A DNA stretch of 64,000 nt from JALZOC01 sp038320555. GTDB taxonomy: Bacteria; Acidobacteriota; Vicinamibacteria; Vicinamibacterales; 2-12-FULL-66-21. Both the position numbers and the translations under genes were made by a program. The DNA is taken from the NCBI GenBank assembly GCA_038320555.1, contig JBBQEJ010000006.1, forward strand, positions 8,347 through 72,346, given 5' to 3'. Shown here in pieces: positions 25,504-34,754 of this stretch. How positions within the stretch are numbered: position 1 is the stretch's first letter; every line of letters starts with the position of its first letter. The notes beneath the pieces were generated by a model, which saw only the letters and a program-made list of their open reading frames with translations, had not been told where the DNA came from and searched no databases.

Positions 25504-25586
25504 GTTTGTCCGACAGTAGCGGTTCCGTGCCGTTCCGGGAAGTCTTCCTTTGTGCCGTGTAGGTGTTTGTCCGACACGAAGACAAA
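25504..25586. promoter_or_regulatory. Repeated GTTTGTCCGACA sites in a divergent promoter region
   Basis: The 12-mer GTTTGTCCGACA occurs twice (25504-25515, 25565-25576), 61 bp apart. The second copy is part of an inverted repeat TTTGTC-N9-GACAAA (25566-25586). The stretch 25383-25620 has no gene and separates the HD-GYP regulator from the divergent histidine kinase. The sites could bind a regulator of either operon. Confidence 0.5.
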
Positions 25587-25620
25587 TGTTTTGTTTTCAC
25601 GCGCCTGAACACCTGCCACA

Positions 25621-27168
25621 ATGTGGCTCGATCCACGGACTCACGAGATGCCCCCACCTGCATCCCCGGTCGGAACGCGCCCTTCACTTTTCCTGGCATC
25701 CCTCTCGGGTGTCTTTGAGCACCCGCCCCTCATGGCCTGGATTGCCGACGTGGACGGCCGGTGCACATTCACCAATCGCCAGTACTTGACGTTCGCGGGT
25801 CGTACGCTCGAAGAGGAACCCGGGTTGCGCTGGACTGCTCTCGTGCATCCGGACGATCGCGACGCGTGTCTGTCCGCTTACTTGAAGGCGCACGAGGCGC
25901 GGATCCCGTTTCATTCGTCCCAGCGCTGGCGGCGCAGCGATGGCGTTTACCGTCTCGTGGAAATATCGGGCGTGCCTGTATTTGACCCATCCGGCCAATT
26001 TCATGGGTACGTGGGACTGTGCCGCGATGTGGCGGATCAAGGCGACGCGGCACCCGCCCTGGCGCAAACATACGGGCACCCCCAACTGGTTGCCACGAAC
26101 GCGGACGAGATGATCGCGAACATGAACGACGCCGTACTCGTCGAGTCCGACGACGGACGTGTGGTGCTGGCGAACGAAGCATTCTGCCGGTTGTTTCAGC
26201 TCGACACTCCGCTGCAGGAATTGAGGGGCATGGAAGCGGATCGGCTGACGAAGCAACTGAACCCCGTGGCGGTGCGTCTCGACAAGATGAAAAAGAGGGG
26301 TCGTCGATCGGTCGGCGAGGAGGTCAGCCTCACCGATGGGCGCGTTCTGGAACTGCACTATGCGCCGGTCGCTCGCGAAGGCGAGGCCGCCCTGCACCTG
26401 TGGCAGTACCGCGAGATCACGGCGCGGAAAAGCTTCGAAGCTGAACTTCATCTGTCGCGCCAACGGCTCAGGAACTTGGCGGCGCGCGACGAGGCGGTCC
26501 GGGAAGAAGAGCGGCGCAGCGCCGCCCGGATGCTTCACGACGAGCTCGGCCAGCTGCTCACGTCGGTCAAGCTCGAGGTCGCGGCTGCGGCCGACATGTT
26601 TCGTGAGCGTCCGGATGAACAAGGCTTTCCTGTCGTGGATCGACTGCAATCGGCCGCCGGCCTTCTGGACGTCTGTATCAAGACCGTTCAGCGCGTGTCG
26701 GCGAAGCTGAGGCCGACCCCCCTGCCCGAGATGTGCATCTCGGACGCCATACGCTGGGAGGCGCTGCTGTTCGAGCAACGGAGCAGGATCCGATGCCGCG
26801 TCGGCGTCACCCCGCCGAAACTGGAGGTCGATTCCGACCGATCCGCCGTCCTCTATCGCATCCTGCTCGAGGCGCTGACCAACGTCGTGCGGCACGCAGA
26901 CGCGAGTGCCGTACAGATTTCCCTGAAGAAAGCCAGCGGCGTGGTCTTCCTGTCGGTGCGCGACAATGGACGTGGCATCGCCCCGGAGGAAGTTGACAAC
27001 CCGGCGACGATGGGACTGCTGGGCATGCGCGAACGCGCACTGGGCGTCGGCGGCGATGTCCGGATCACGAGAAACGCGCGTGGCGGAACAACCGTTATGG
27101 TGATCCTCCCGCTTCCGCCGGAGCGGTCCGCCTCCGTCATGCCTGAGGGCGGACCTGTGCAGGCGTGA
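25621..27168 (+). CDS. Cytosolic PAS-PAS histidine kinase, NarX/DesK type
   Basis: 515 aa without transmembrane segments. PAS domain 1 spans about residues 34-140 (MAWIADVDGRCTFTNRQYL), PAS 2 about 160-272 (MNDAVLVESDDGRVVLANEA). HisKA_3 follows with the site RMLHDELGQLL (His306). The HATPase domain from about 405 has EALTNVVRHA, DNGRGI and GLLGMRERA. Its stop overlaps the start of the adjacent LuxR-type regulator (GTGA), making a classic two-component pair. The ligand or cue sensed by the PAS domains is unknown. The start is uncertain: ATG 25621 or ATG 25648. Confidence 0.92.
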   Translation: MWLDPRTHEMPPPASPVGTRPSLFLASLSGVFEHPPLMAWIADVDGRCTFTNRQYLTFAGRTLEEEPGLRWTALVHPDDRDACLSAYLKAHEARIPFHSSQRWRRSDGVYRLVEISGVPVFDPSGQFHGYVGLCRDVADQGDAAPALAQTYGHPQLVATNADEMIANMNDAVLVESDDGRVVLANEAFCRLFQLDTPLQELRGMEADRLTKQLNPVAVRLDKMKKRGRRSVGEEVSLTDGRVLELHYAPVAREGEAALHLWQYREITARKSFEAELHLSRQRLRNLAARDEAVREEERRSAARMLHDELGQLLTSVKLEVAAAADMFRERPDEQGFPVVDRLQSAAGLLDVCIKTVQRVSAKLRPTPLPEMCISDAIRWEALLFEQRSRIRCRVGVTPPKLEVDSDRSAVLYRILLEALTNVVRHADASAVQISLKKASGVVFLSVRDNGRGIAPEEVDNPATMGLLGMRERALGVGGDVRITRNARGGTTVMVILPLPPERSASVMPEGGPVQA

Positions 27169-27788
27169 GACGCGTTCTCCTCGTTGACGATCATCCGGTG
27201 ATCCGTCAAGGGATCCGCCGCATCCTCACCAATGCGCTGACCGATCTCGACGTCTCCGAAGCCGAAACCGGCGAACAGGCCATCTCGCTGTGTGAGACAG
27301 GCGGCTGGGATCTCGTCATTCTCGATCTGTCGTTGCCAGGCCTGAGCGGCCTCGAGGTCATTCGCGACCTCCTTCGGGTCCAGCCTCATGCGCGCATCAT
27401 CGTCGTCAGCGTGCATCCCCCTCACCACTTCGCGCGTCGTGCGATGTCGGTGGGAGCGCTTGCGTATCTGGAAAAGAGCGCCGCGCCCGAGGAAATGGTA
27501 AAGGCCGTGACGGAGGTTCTGGGAGGGCGTTCGTATGTCACGATGCCGGCATCCGACAGCCCTCGGGGCCGCGGGGCACAGGGACCGCTGCATGAACGGC
27601 TCTCGGATCGGGAGTATCAGGTGCTTCGCATGCTGGGCGTGGGGAAGACGGTCTCGGAGATCGCCGCGGAGCTGGCGCTGAGCGTGAAAACCGTCAGCAC
27701 CTATCGAACGCGCGTGCTCGAAAAGATGGACCTGCGAACGACGGCGGAACTGATGCACTACGTCATCAACCACGGCCTGATTCCATGA
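27165..27788 (+). CDS. NarL/LuxR-family response regulator
   Basis: 207 aa. The receiver domain has DD (8-9), Asp54 (VILDLSLPG) and Lys in LEKSAAP. The LuxR-type helix-turn-helix at about 145-205 reads LSDREYQVLRMLGVGKTVSEIAAELALSVKTVSTYRTRVLEKM in short motif form. The GTG start overlaps the kinase stop by 4 bp, so the two are cotranslated and surely partners. Direct repeats upstream of the kinase gene may be its operator sites. Confidence 0.95.
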   Translation: MRRVLLVDDHPVIRQGIRRILTNALTDLDVSEAETGEQAISLCETGGWDLVILDLSLPGLSGLEVIRDLLRVQPHARIIVVSVHPPHHFARRAMSVGALAYLEKSAAPEEMVKAVTEVLGGRSYVTMPASDSPRGRGAQGPLHERLSDREYQVLRMLGVGKTVSEIAAELALSVKTVSTYRTRVLEKMDLRTTAELMHYVINHGLIP

Positions 27789-27822
27789 CGAGGGATCAGA
27801 TGCCGGCGGCCGCGTGTCGCCT

Positions 27823-28269
27823 TTATCGCCGAGCCAACTCTCGTGAATTCCGGTAGTTCGTCGCGACGACGGCAGCGGTCGCGACGTTGAGCGCAATCAT
27901 CGTGACAAGTGCGGCCGTGCGGCTCTTCTTCTCGATCGCCTTCACCCCGCCCATCGTGGCCGCGGCGAGCAACGCCTTCGTGGCGGTAGCCTGCCCATAG
28001 CTGCCGGTCATCATCGGGTTGACTTCGCGGGCGCCTTCCTGGCGCGCCTTAATCGTGGAGACCATGTCGAGCGTCTGGAGCGCGCCGTAGGATCCATAAA
28101 GAACGTTGAGCGCTGCCGACGAGGGTCCTTTGGGTCCGGCTTCTTTCGCCCACGCGGCCGCAACCGCCGCCGACGGCGCCACGACTTCCGGCTTGTCAGC
28201 AGCAAAGGCCGGCGCCGAAACGGACAGGACGATGAGGGCGGCCATCGGGCGAAGCAGCGAACGGAACAT
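27823..28269 (-). CDS. Exported small membrane protein, DUF5658-like
   Basis: 148 aa with a signal peptide (cut near AFAAD). The mature part has LYGSYGALQTLDMVSTIKAR followed by GAREVNPMM, a pattern I associate with DUF5658-type proteins, and two hydrophobic segments near the C-terminus. Function unknown. It is convergent with the LuxR-type regulator. The 229 bp upstream (28270-28498) hold no gene that I can support. Confidence 0.65.
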   Translation of the reverse strand: MFRSLLRPMAALIVLSVSAPAFAADKPEVVAPSAAVAAAWAKEAGPKGPSSAALNVLYGSYGALQTLDMVSTIKARQEGAREVNPMMTGSYGQATATKALLAAATMGGVKAIEKKSRTAALVTMIALNVATAAVVATNYRNSRELARR

Positions 28270-28498
28270 CCCAGCTCCTTTGTGACTCGCGCACTATCGC
28301 GCGATGCACCCCTCTAAAGCGGGATCAATGCCGACCGTGGCAATTATTTAAGTGTTTATTTATCATCTACTTACGAGCACGTGTGTCCCGCGGATGTGCG
28401 CGCGGTGCCCGGCATCGTCACACCAGTGTGCCAGGCGTGGCGCATAGGCCGCACAGAGGCAGCCCAAGCTGCCGGATGAACACCCGGGTGACAGGATG

Positions 28499-31333
28499 CT
28501 ACCGTCTCGCCTCGCTGGTGGATGGACTGGCCGCGGTACTTGCCCCAAGGTAAATGCCATTGAAGAGGAACTTGAACGTGCCGTGCGGCTGTGCCCGGAA
28601 CGTGATCTCAGGCGCAAACATGACGATGCGGCCCTTCCCGATGGTGGCTTGAAGGATCTCGACACCGCCGTTGAGGTAACCCTGGCCGTAGGCCCATCCA
28701 CTTCGCAGCGGCGTGGCGGTGTCGAACCAGGCCACTGGCCTGACACCCTTCCCCTGCGCGTCAGGCCCGAGGCTGAACACGGGACTGTTGTCGAAGAACA
28801 CGTCTACGTGGGTATCGAAGCCGTGCGCGATCGGCGCGGTGTTGTCGACCATCATGCGCAGGACCGAACCCGGCACATAGTACTTCTCCGCGGGAAGCGG
28901 CCGCACGGTGCCGTCCGGCGATCGCTCGACCAGCTGACTGCTGACCGGCAGGCCGAACACCTGCGCGAGATTCATCGCCGAGCGACCCACCGCGAGAATG
29001 GTCCCGCCCTCCTCGACAAACTTCCGCAGCTGGGGTCCGGTCTCCGCCGCGGTGTATGAACCGAGCATCGGCTGGTACTCCGCAGGAATGCTGTCGCCGC
29101 CACCGCCGCCGCGGCCGCCCCCAAACGCGCCGCCGCCCTCGCCCAAGGCGGGTCCCACACCCGAGGGAAAGATCAACACGTCAAAGCGGCTCGACAGGTT
29201 GCCGGCGTCGAGCACCTTCGGATAGACGACCTCGAACGGGAACTCGAATTGCTCGAGAATGAAACGAGTCCACCCCGACGGCATCGAGCCGCCGTATTGA
29301 TCGGCAAGGCCGATGCGGACCTTCCGAAGCGCGATCGCTCCGGCCGTCGCCAGCGACGGCGGCGCGGTGTCGAAGCTCACCCCGAGCTCCGTCGCAAGCT
29401 TCTGCAACTCGGCGGCTGTCGCACCCTTGATATGGAACGGGCTCTCGCCGCTTTGCACCCACTGCACGTCGCGGCCGGCGGCAAGCAGGCGGTTCACCGC
29501 GATGAACGCGTTGTTCCCGGCGTGGCTCAGCACGACTCCGCCGGCCGACGGCTGCGCGATCCTGCCAGGCGCGGGCCGCTGGAGTCCGTTCACTTTTTCA
29601 AAGGGACCATCGAAGCCTTCCAGCACGCGGTCGAATCTCACGCCCATCTGGTACGCGAGCGTCCAGCCGGCGTTGTCATACGGTCGCGTCGGCGGGCCTC
29701 CGGGGTACGGAATGTCGTCAGGATGATCCTGTGGCTCGAACATGTCGAGCACGTGCGGCCGAAACGCCTGCGCGGATTTCACGACGTACGAGCCGGCCGG
29801 ATAGGGTTTTCCACTCACCGTGAAAGAGACTGTCGCGCGATGCACGGCAATGCCCGTCTTGATCAACGTGTTGATGAATTTCGTGGCTGTCGGAAAGTCG
29901 GGCTGATCGGACGGCAGGATGAATCCGCGCGGATCGCGCAGGATGGGATCGCGCAGAAGGGATTTGAACTGTTCAATGGTCGCCCCGCGGCCGCCCCGCC
30001 CTCCTCCTCCCCCTGCCGCCGGCTCATCTCCTGCGAGCGTATCGGCGGAGGACGCGCTCCGGCCTCCAGGTCCCCCGCTCGCAGGCGCCAGCGCGGCCTG
30101 TGCCGCAATGATATGTCGCGGGGTCGTCGTCCAATTATCGCGGTTCCCCCGCTCGATTGAGTTCTTCCCCATCTGGTAGATGTTGTAGAGGAAGGTGTCC
30201 TTGTTCCGCGATGCGACGTCGAAGACCGCATAGTTCGCGGTCACCGAGTAATCGATCGACTGGCGGAAGTGCCAGATCTGCTGCGGCTCGATCGGGTAAT
30301 ACAAGCTCGAGTCCGGCAGCAGTCTTGACGGCACGAACGGAATGTTGACAGGGGTCGGGTTCCCGATCGTTTCCGTCAGCAAGCCGATCATGTTGTGGAA
30401 GTACACGGTCGTCCGCAAGCCGCCGTTCCACCACGTCGAGTAGCTCGATCCCTTCCGGCTCGTCAATCCTGGCTTCCCCTCCGCCGCCATGCGGCTGGCC
30501 ATCGCCGCGCCGACGATGTCGATCCCGATGGGCACCAGCGGATCGAAATTGAAGTTGAAGGGATCGCGGAAGGGTGGCGCGAACATCACCGCGCCGGCAG
30601 GGCCGGTCTGGTGATGGTTGTACATGATCTGCGGGAACCATTCCGTGTAAAGCACCTTGTTCATGTTGACGCTTTCCGGCAGGTTCGACATGTAGAAGTC
30701 GCGGTTGTTGTCGTGCCCCGCGTACTTCTCATAGAGCCGAGGCAGTCCGTTCGTCGAGCGGCGCGCCGGATCCTCCTCGCGCATGTACCAGCTCGACACG
30801 AGCTGCATGCCATCCGGATTCGCATGCACGGCGAGAATCACCAGATCGTTTAGAAACCGCGTCGTTTCGGGATCATTGCGACTCACGAGCTGGTAGACCG
30901 TTTCGATCAACTGGTGCGCCCCGAGCACTTCCGTCGCGTGGAGGCCCCCGTCGAACCAGACGATCGCCCTGCCTTCCTTCGCGAGCGCGCGCGCCTGCTC
31001 GTCGTTGAGGCCGTCGACTGTCGCGAGCCTCCGCGAGATGTCTTTGTAGCGATCCAGTTTCTTGAAATTCTCAGGCGAAGTGATGATGGCCATCAGTTGC
31101 GGGCGGCCTTCGGCCGTCTTGCCGATCTCGACGACTTTCATCCGATCGGATTCCTTGTCGAGTTTCTGCCAGTACTGGACGAACTGATCGTAGGTGGCGA
31201 GTTGGTAATCGTCGCCGATATTGAACCCGAAGTGCTGCTTCGGGGTGGTAATCCCCTGCGCTGCGGAAGAAGCGGTGAGGGTAAGAAGGATCGCGAGCGA
31301 AAGGATGAGTGACCGCGGGGTGCGCTTGAGCAT
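28499..31333 (-). CDS. Second exported M14-family zinc carboxypeptidase, about 944 aa
   Basis: A secreted metallopeptidase with a signal peptide (residues 8-25, ASSAAQG). The M14 zinc motif is GGLHATEVLG (H132, E135), with the later HANPDGMQLV and GHDNNRDFYM. A Gly/Arg-rich linker (GGGGRGGRG) follows at about residues 505-520. The C-terminal region from about residue 690 (KVRIGLADQYGGSMPSGW) looks like the amidotransferase-like domain of the other M14 protein here. The start ATG 31333 has GGAGGG 6 nt upstream; the frame can be extended to 31534 but without support. It is a distant paralogue of the gene at 750-3821. Confidence 0.85.
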   Translation of the reverse strand: MLKRTPRSLILSLAILLTLTASSAAQGITTPKQHFGFNIGDDYQLATYDQFVQYWQKLDKESDRMKVVEIGKTAEGRPQLMAIITSPENFKKLDRYKDISRRLATVDGLNDEQARALAKEGRAIVWFDGGLHATEVLGAHQLIETVYQLVSRNDPETTRFLNDLVILAVHANPDGMQLVSSWYMREEDPARRSTNGLPRLYEKYAGHDNNRDFYMSNLPESVNMNKVLYTEWFPQIMYNHHQTGPAGAVMFAPPFRDPFNFNFDPLVPIGIDIVGAAMASRMAAEGKPGLTSRKGSSYSTWWNGGLRTTVYFHNMIGLLTETIGNPTPVNIPFVPSRLLPDSSLYYPIEPQQIWHFRQSIDYSVTANYAVFDVASRNKDTFLYNIYQMGKNSIERGNRDNWTTTPRHIIAAQAALAPASGGPGGRSASSADTLAGDEPAAGGGGGRGGRGATIEQFKSLLRDPILRDPRGFILPSDQPDFPTATKFINTLIKTGIAVHRATVSFTVSGKPYPAGSYVVKSAQAFRPHVLDMFEPQDHPDDIPYPGGPPTRPYDNAGWTLAYQMGVRFDRVLEGFDGPFEKVNGLQRPAPGRIAQPSAGGVVLSHAGNNAFIAVNRLLAAGRDVQWVQSGESPFHIKGATAAELQKLATELGVSFDTAPPSLATAGAIALRKVRIGLADQYGGSMPSGWTRFILEQFEFPFEVVYPKVLDAGNLSSRFDVLIFPSGVGPALGEGGGAFGGGRGGGGGDSIPAEYQPMLGSYTAAETGPQLRKFVEEGGTILAVGRSAMNLAQVFGLPVSSQLVERSPDGTVRPLPAEKYYVPGSVLRMMVDNTAPIAHGFDTHVDVFFDNSPVFSLGPDAQGKGVRPVAWFDTATPLRSGWAYGQGYLNGGVEILQATIGKGRIVMFAPEITFRAQPHGTFKFLFNGIYLGASTAASPSTSEARR

Positions 31334-31564
31334 CGATGGCCCTCCAGTTGGACGGCCAACGATACTACGAAGGAGACGCCCTACCCTTTCGCCTACTGGA
31401 TCGGATTCCCCGCGGGGGGCGGCCCAATTTCCGGCATGGTCGCCGACAGCGTCGAGGTGTGCCGGAAGATCGGACCGCACCCTGAAGAGCAGCACGTCAG
31501 GGACGGCGCCTATCCTCCTGGAGGAGGGTGGCACTTCCCTGGTACGGCGGCTGGACTCTCCCGG

Positions 31565-31601
31565 TTGACGATTGTACTAATGCACTAGTATAATAACTCA
31601 A
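31565..31601 (+). promoter_or_regulatory. GntR-SPFH operon promoter with internal operator
   Basis: TTGACG (31565-31570), an 18-nt spacer and a perfect TATAAT (31589-31594). The inverted repeat TACTA-ATGCAC-TAGTA (31575-31590) fills the spacer and touches the -10, the usual place for a YtrA/GntR repressor site. Transcription should start near 31601, directly at the GTG start codon at 31602, so the mRNA may be leaderless. Confidence 0.75.
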
Positions 31602-31982
31602 GTGGCCGTGCTCTCCATCGATTCGAACGACCCGACCCCCATCTACGCGCAACTCGAGCGCGCCTTGCGGGCCGGCATCGCAACCGGACGGCTGCAGCCG
31701 GGCGATCAGCTTCCCACGGTCCGGCAGCTCGCCGTCGATCTGCGCGTCAACGCCAATACGGTCGCGCGCGTGTACGCGGAACTGGAACGCGCCGCGGTCA
31801 TTGAAACCCGCCGCGGCGTGGGCTCGTTCATCAGCGCCACGCCCGCCCAGGCCCGCCCCCCGCGCGAGCACGAACGGCGGCTGCGCGCCTTTGCCACCCG
31901 CGTGCTGGCCGACGCCGATACGGCCGGATTCGACCTCGACGAGGTCATCGCTGCGCTTCGTGCGCACAAAGGAGGAGCATAA
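31602..31982 (+). CDS. YtrA-subfamily GntR repressor
   Basis: 126 aa. It has the GntR winged helix DPTPIYAQLERALRAGIATGRLQPGDQLPTVRQLA in typical form, VNANTVARVYAELERAAVIETRRGVGSFIS, and a short helical tail as in the YtrA subfamily, which usually represses the operon it heads. The start is GTG 31602 (or GTG 31608). There is no ribosome binding site upstream because the -10 box ends only 7 nt away. The next gene starts immediately after its stop. Confidence 0.9.
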   Translation: MAVLSIDSNDPTPIYAQLERALRAGIATGRLQPGDQLPTVRQLAVDLRVNANTVARVYAELERAAVIETRRGVGSFISATPAQARPPREHERRLRAFATRVLADADTAGFDLDEVIAALRAHKGGA

Positions 31983-32906
31983 ATGGTTCCGGTAATCTTC
32001 GGACGCGGCGGGCAGGACTCGCGCGTCAGCTTTCCGCGCGTGAACGTCGTGTCGGTGGCGATCCTGCTCGCGTCGCTCGGTCTCGGGTTCCTCGGGATGA
32101 ATGCCGTCGGCAGCCCCGTCCCCCTCATCGTCATGGCGCTGGCCGGCGCGGTGCTGATGCAGGCGCCCAGGGTCGCCGAGCAGTGGGAGCGGGCCGTCGT
32201 CCTCCGGCTGGGGCGGTTCGTCGGGCTGCACGGACCGGGGCTGTTCTGGATCGTGCCGTTCCTGGATCGCGTATCGTCGTGGATCGATCAGCGCACGATC
32301 ACGACCACGTTCGCGGCGGAGCAGACGCTGACCTCGGACACCGTGCCTGTCAACGTCGACGCTGTGCTCTTCTGGATGGTTCACGACGCGCAGAAGGCGG
32401 CGCTCGAAGTCCAGGAGTACGAACAGGCCGTGAGCTGGGCGGCGCAGACGGCGCTCCGCGACATCATCGGCCGGACCGCGCTCACCGAGCTGTTGCGCGG
32501 ACGCGAGCGCATCGAGGGCGAACTGCAGCAGCTCATCGATCAACGGTCGAACCCGTGGGGCGTGACCGTCTCGTCGGTCGAAATGCGCGACGTCGTCATT
32601 CCGGTCGCGCTGCAGGATGCCATGTCGCGCGAGGCGCAGGCTGCGCGCGAGAAGCAGGCGCGCATCATCCTCGGACAGGCCGAGATGGAAATCGCGCACT
32701 CGTTCCAGGAAGCCGCCAAGTCGTATCACGACAACCCGACGGCCCTTCACCTCCGCGCGATGAACATGCTGTACGAGGGATTGAAGGAGAAGGGCGCGCT
32801 CATGCTGATCCCGAGCAGCGCCGTCGAGTCGATGGGTATGGGCGGCATGCTAGGAGCCGCGGCCATGCGGCAGGAGCGACTCACGGGCGGCGGCGACGGG
32901 ACGTAA
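31983..32906 (+). CDS. SPFH/stomatin-like (slipin) membrane protein
   Basis: 307 aa with two N-terminal hydrophobic segments (about residues 22-38 and 46-62) and then a full SPFH/Band-7 domain: EQWERAVVLRLGRFVGLHGPGLFWIVP, VNVDAVLFWMVHD and LRDIIGRTALTELLRGR. The C-terminal part has the coiled-coil-forming ALQDAMSREAQAAREKQARI typical of slipins. Such proteins scaffold membrane microdomains, often with an NfeD partner; none is seen here. ATG follows the GntR stop directly (TAA-ATG), and the AGGAGGAG ahead of it lies within the GntR 3' end. Confidence 0.9.
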   Translation: MVPVIFGRGGQDSRVSFPRVNVVSVAILLASLGLGFLGMNAVGSPVPLIVMALAGAVLMQAPRVAEQWERAVVLRLGRFVGLHGPGLFWIVPFLDRVSSWIDQRTITTTFAAEQTLTSDTVPVNVDAVLFWMVHDAQKAALEVQEYEQAVSWAAQTALRDIIGRTALTELLRGRERIEGELQQLIDQRSNPWGVTVSSVEMRDVVIPVALQDAMSREAQAAREKQARIILGQAEMEIAHSFQEAAKSYHDNPTALHLRAMNMLYEGLKEKGALMLIPSSAVESMGMGGMLGAAAMRQERLTGGGDGT

Positions 32907-32910
32907 GTAA

Positions 32911-32982
32911 AAAGGGATAAGGCAAAAGGGAAAAGGGAAAAGTGAAAATCGTTGTCCCTTCTCCCTTTTCCCTTGTCCCTTT
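32911..32982. repeat. Inverted pair of heptamer arrays (AAAGGGA x5 and TCCCTTN x4), terminator-like
   Basis: Five 7-bp units (AAAGGGA, TAAGGCA, AAAGGGA, AAAGGGA, AAAGTGA, 32911-32945) followed after a short loop by four TCCCTTN units (32955-32982). The arms are complementary over about 28 bp, so a long imperfect hairpin forms between two convergent genes. It may end transcription in both directions. Confidence 0.8.
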
Positions 32983-32983
32983 C

Positions 32984-34654
32984 TTACCGCGTGAGCTTTC
33001 GGTATTTGATTCGATGCGGCTGGTCCGCTTCGGCGCCGAGCCTCCGGTGCCGATCGGCTTCGTAGTCCTGATAATTTCCTTCGAACCAGACGACCTTGCT
33101 GTCCCCCTCGAAGGCGAGCATGTGCGTCGCGATGCGATCAAGGAACCAGCGGTCGTGGCTGATCACGACCGCACATCCCGCAAACGACAGCAGCGCTTCC
33201 TCGAGCGCCCGCAGCGTGTCGACGTCGAGGTCGTTGGTCGGCTCGTCGAGGAGCAGGAGGTTCGAACCTCCTTTGAGGAGCTTGGCGAGGTGGACGCGAT
33301 TGCGTTCCCCGCCTGACAGCGCCCCGACCTTTCGCTGCTGATCGCGTCCCTTGAAATTGAACCAGGAGACATAGGCGCGCGAGGCGACCTCCCGCTTCCC
33401 CAGCTCGACGTTGTCGCGACCGTCCGTAATCTCTTCCCATACGCTTTTTTCCGGCGACAACGCGTCCCGCGACTGATCGACGTAGCCGACCTGCACGGTG
33501 TCGCCAAGCCGCAGCGTCCCGGCATCGGGCTGCTCCTTGCCCGTAATCATCCGGGACAACGTCGTCTTCCCCGCGCCGTTCGGACCGATCACGCCGACAA
33601 TGCCGCCGCGCGGAAGCGTGAAGTTGACGTCGTCCATCAGGAGCACGTCACCGTAGCCCTTTCGGAGGCCTCGCGCTTCGACGACGATGTCGCCCAGGCG
33701 TGGCCCCGGAGGGATGTAGATTTCAACCTGCTCGATCTTCTGCGCCGTCTCTTCTTTCAACAGATCTTCGTAGGCGTTGAGGCGGGCCTTGCCCTTGGCC
33801 TGCCGTGCGCGCGGAGACATGCGGATCCAGTCGAGCTCCCGCGCGAGCGTGCGCTGCCTCTTGGTCTCGCTCTTCTCCTCGATCTCGAGCCTCTTCTGCT
33901 TCTGTTCGAGCCAGGACGAATAATTGCCTTCCCACGGAATCCCAGAGCCCCGATCGAGCTCGAGGATCCAGCCCGCGACGTTGTCGAGGAAGTAGCGATC
34001 GTGGGTAACAGCGACGACCGTGCCCGGATAGTCCTTCAGGAACCGTTCCAGCCAGGCAACGGACTCGGCATCAAGATGATTCGTCGGCTCGTCGAGCAAC
34101 AACAGATCCGGAGACTTGAGGAGCAGGCGGCACAGCGCGACCCGGCGCCGCTCGCCGCCGGAAAGCGTCGACACGTCGGCATCGGCCGGCGGCAGGCGCA
34201 AGGCGTCCATAGCCAGTTCCAGGCGCGAGTCGAGATCCCACCCGTTTGCGGCCTCAATCCGATCCTGGACCTTGCCCTGCTCCTCCAGGATCCTGTCCAT
34301 CTCTTTCGCCGGCAGGTCCTCACCGAATTTCGCGTTGATCTCGTCGTACCGCGTCAGCAGGGCCTTGATCTCGGCGACCCCCTCCTCGACGTTGCCGAGG
34401 ACGGTCTTCGCGGGATCGAGCCGCGGCTCCTGCGGGAGGAATCCGACGGTGGTCCCTTCAGCCGGCCATGCTTCCCCGATGAACTGCTGTTCCTCGCCTG
34501 CCATGATGCGCAGCAGGGTGCTCTTGCCCGAGCCGTTGAGGCCGAGCACGCCAATCTTCGCTCCGGGCAGAAACGACAGCCAGATGTCTTTGAGGACAAC
34601 GTGGTCGGGAAGGTGGACCTTCCCGAGCCCTTTCATGGTGTAGATGAACTGCAT
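32984..34654 (-). CDS. ettA: Energy-dependent translational throttle ABC-F ATPase
   Basis: 556 aa, two ABC domains in one chain without membrane segments. Walker A sites are GLNGSGKST and GPNGAGKTT. Signatures are LSGGERRRVALC and LSGGERNRVHLAKLL, with Walker B LLLLDEPTNHLDAES and LLLLDEPTNDLDVDT. The interdomain linker and the internal ARM region (KGKARLNAYEDLL) and the C-terminal HRIKYRKLTR match EttA, which binds the ribosomal E site and gates the first peptide bond according to ATP level. The size equals the family norm. It is downstream of an MsbA-like exporter gene but separated by repeat arrays. Confidence 0.95.
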   Translation of the reverse strand: MQFIYTMKGLGKVHLPDHVVLKDIWLSFLPGAKIGVLGLNGSGKSTLLRIMAGEEQQFIGEAWPAEGTTVGFLPQEPRLDPAKTVLGNVEEGVAEIKALLTRYDEINAKFGEDLPAKEMDRILEEQGKVQDRIEAANGWDLDSRLELAMDALRLPPADADVSTLSGGERRRVALCRLLLKSPDLLLLDEPTNHLDAESVAWLERFLKDYPGTVVAVTHDRYFLDNVAGWILELDRGSGIPWEGNYSSWLEQKQKRLEIEEKSETKRQRTLARELDWIRMSPRARQAKGKARLNAYEDLLKEETAQKIEQVEIYIPPGPRLGDIVVEARGLRKGYGDVLLMDDVNFTLPRGGIVGVIGPNGAGKTTLSRMITGKEQPDAGTLRLGDTVQVGYVDQSRDALSPEKSVWEEITDGRDNVELGKREVASRAYVSWFNFKGRDQQRKVGALSGGERNRVHLAKLLKGGSNLLLLDEPTNDLDVDTLRALEEALLSFAGCAVVISHDRWFLDRIATHMLAFEGDSKVVWFEGNYQDYEADRHRRLGAEADQPHRIKYRKLTR

Positions 34655-34670
34655 CGTGAATTGCTGATCT

Positions 34671-34707
34671 GATTGATGATTGCTGATTTGACCGATTGAC
34701 GATTGAC
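34671..34707. repeat. Heptamer array of GATTGAC type
   Basis: Units GATTGAT, GATTGCT, GATTTGA, a 2-bp gap, then GATTGAC twice. It lies 17 bp upstream of the ettA start. Confidence 0.65.
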
Positions 34708-34716
34708 AATTTTACC

Positions 34717-34750
<34 letters not shown>

Positions 34751-34754
34751 GAGT

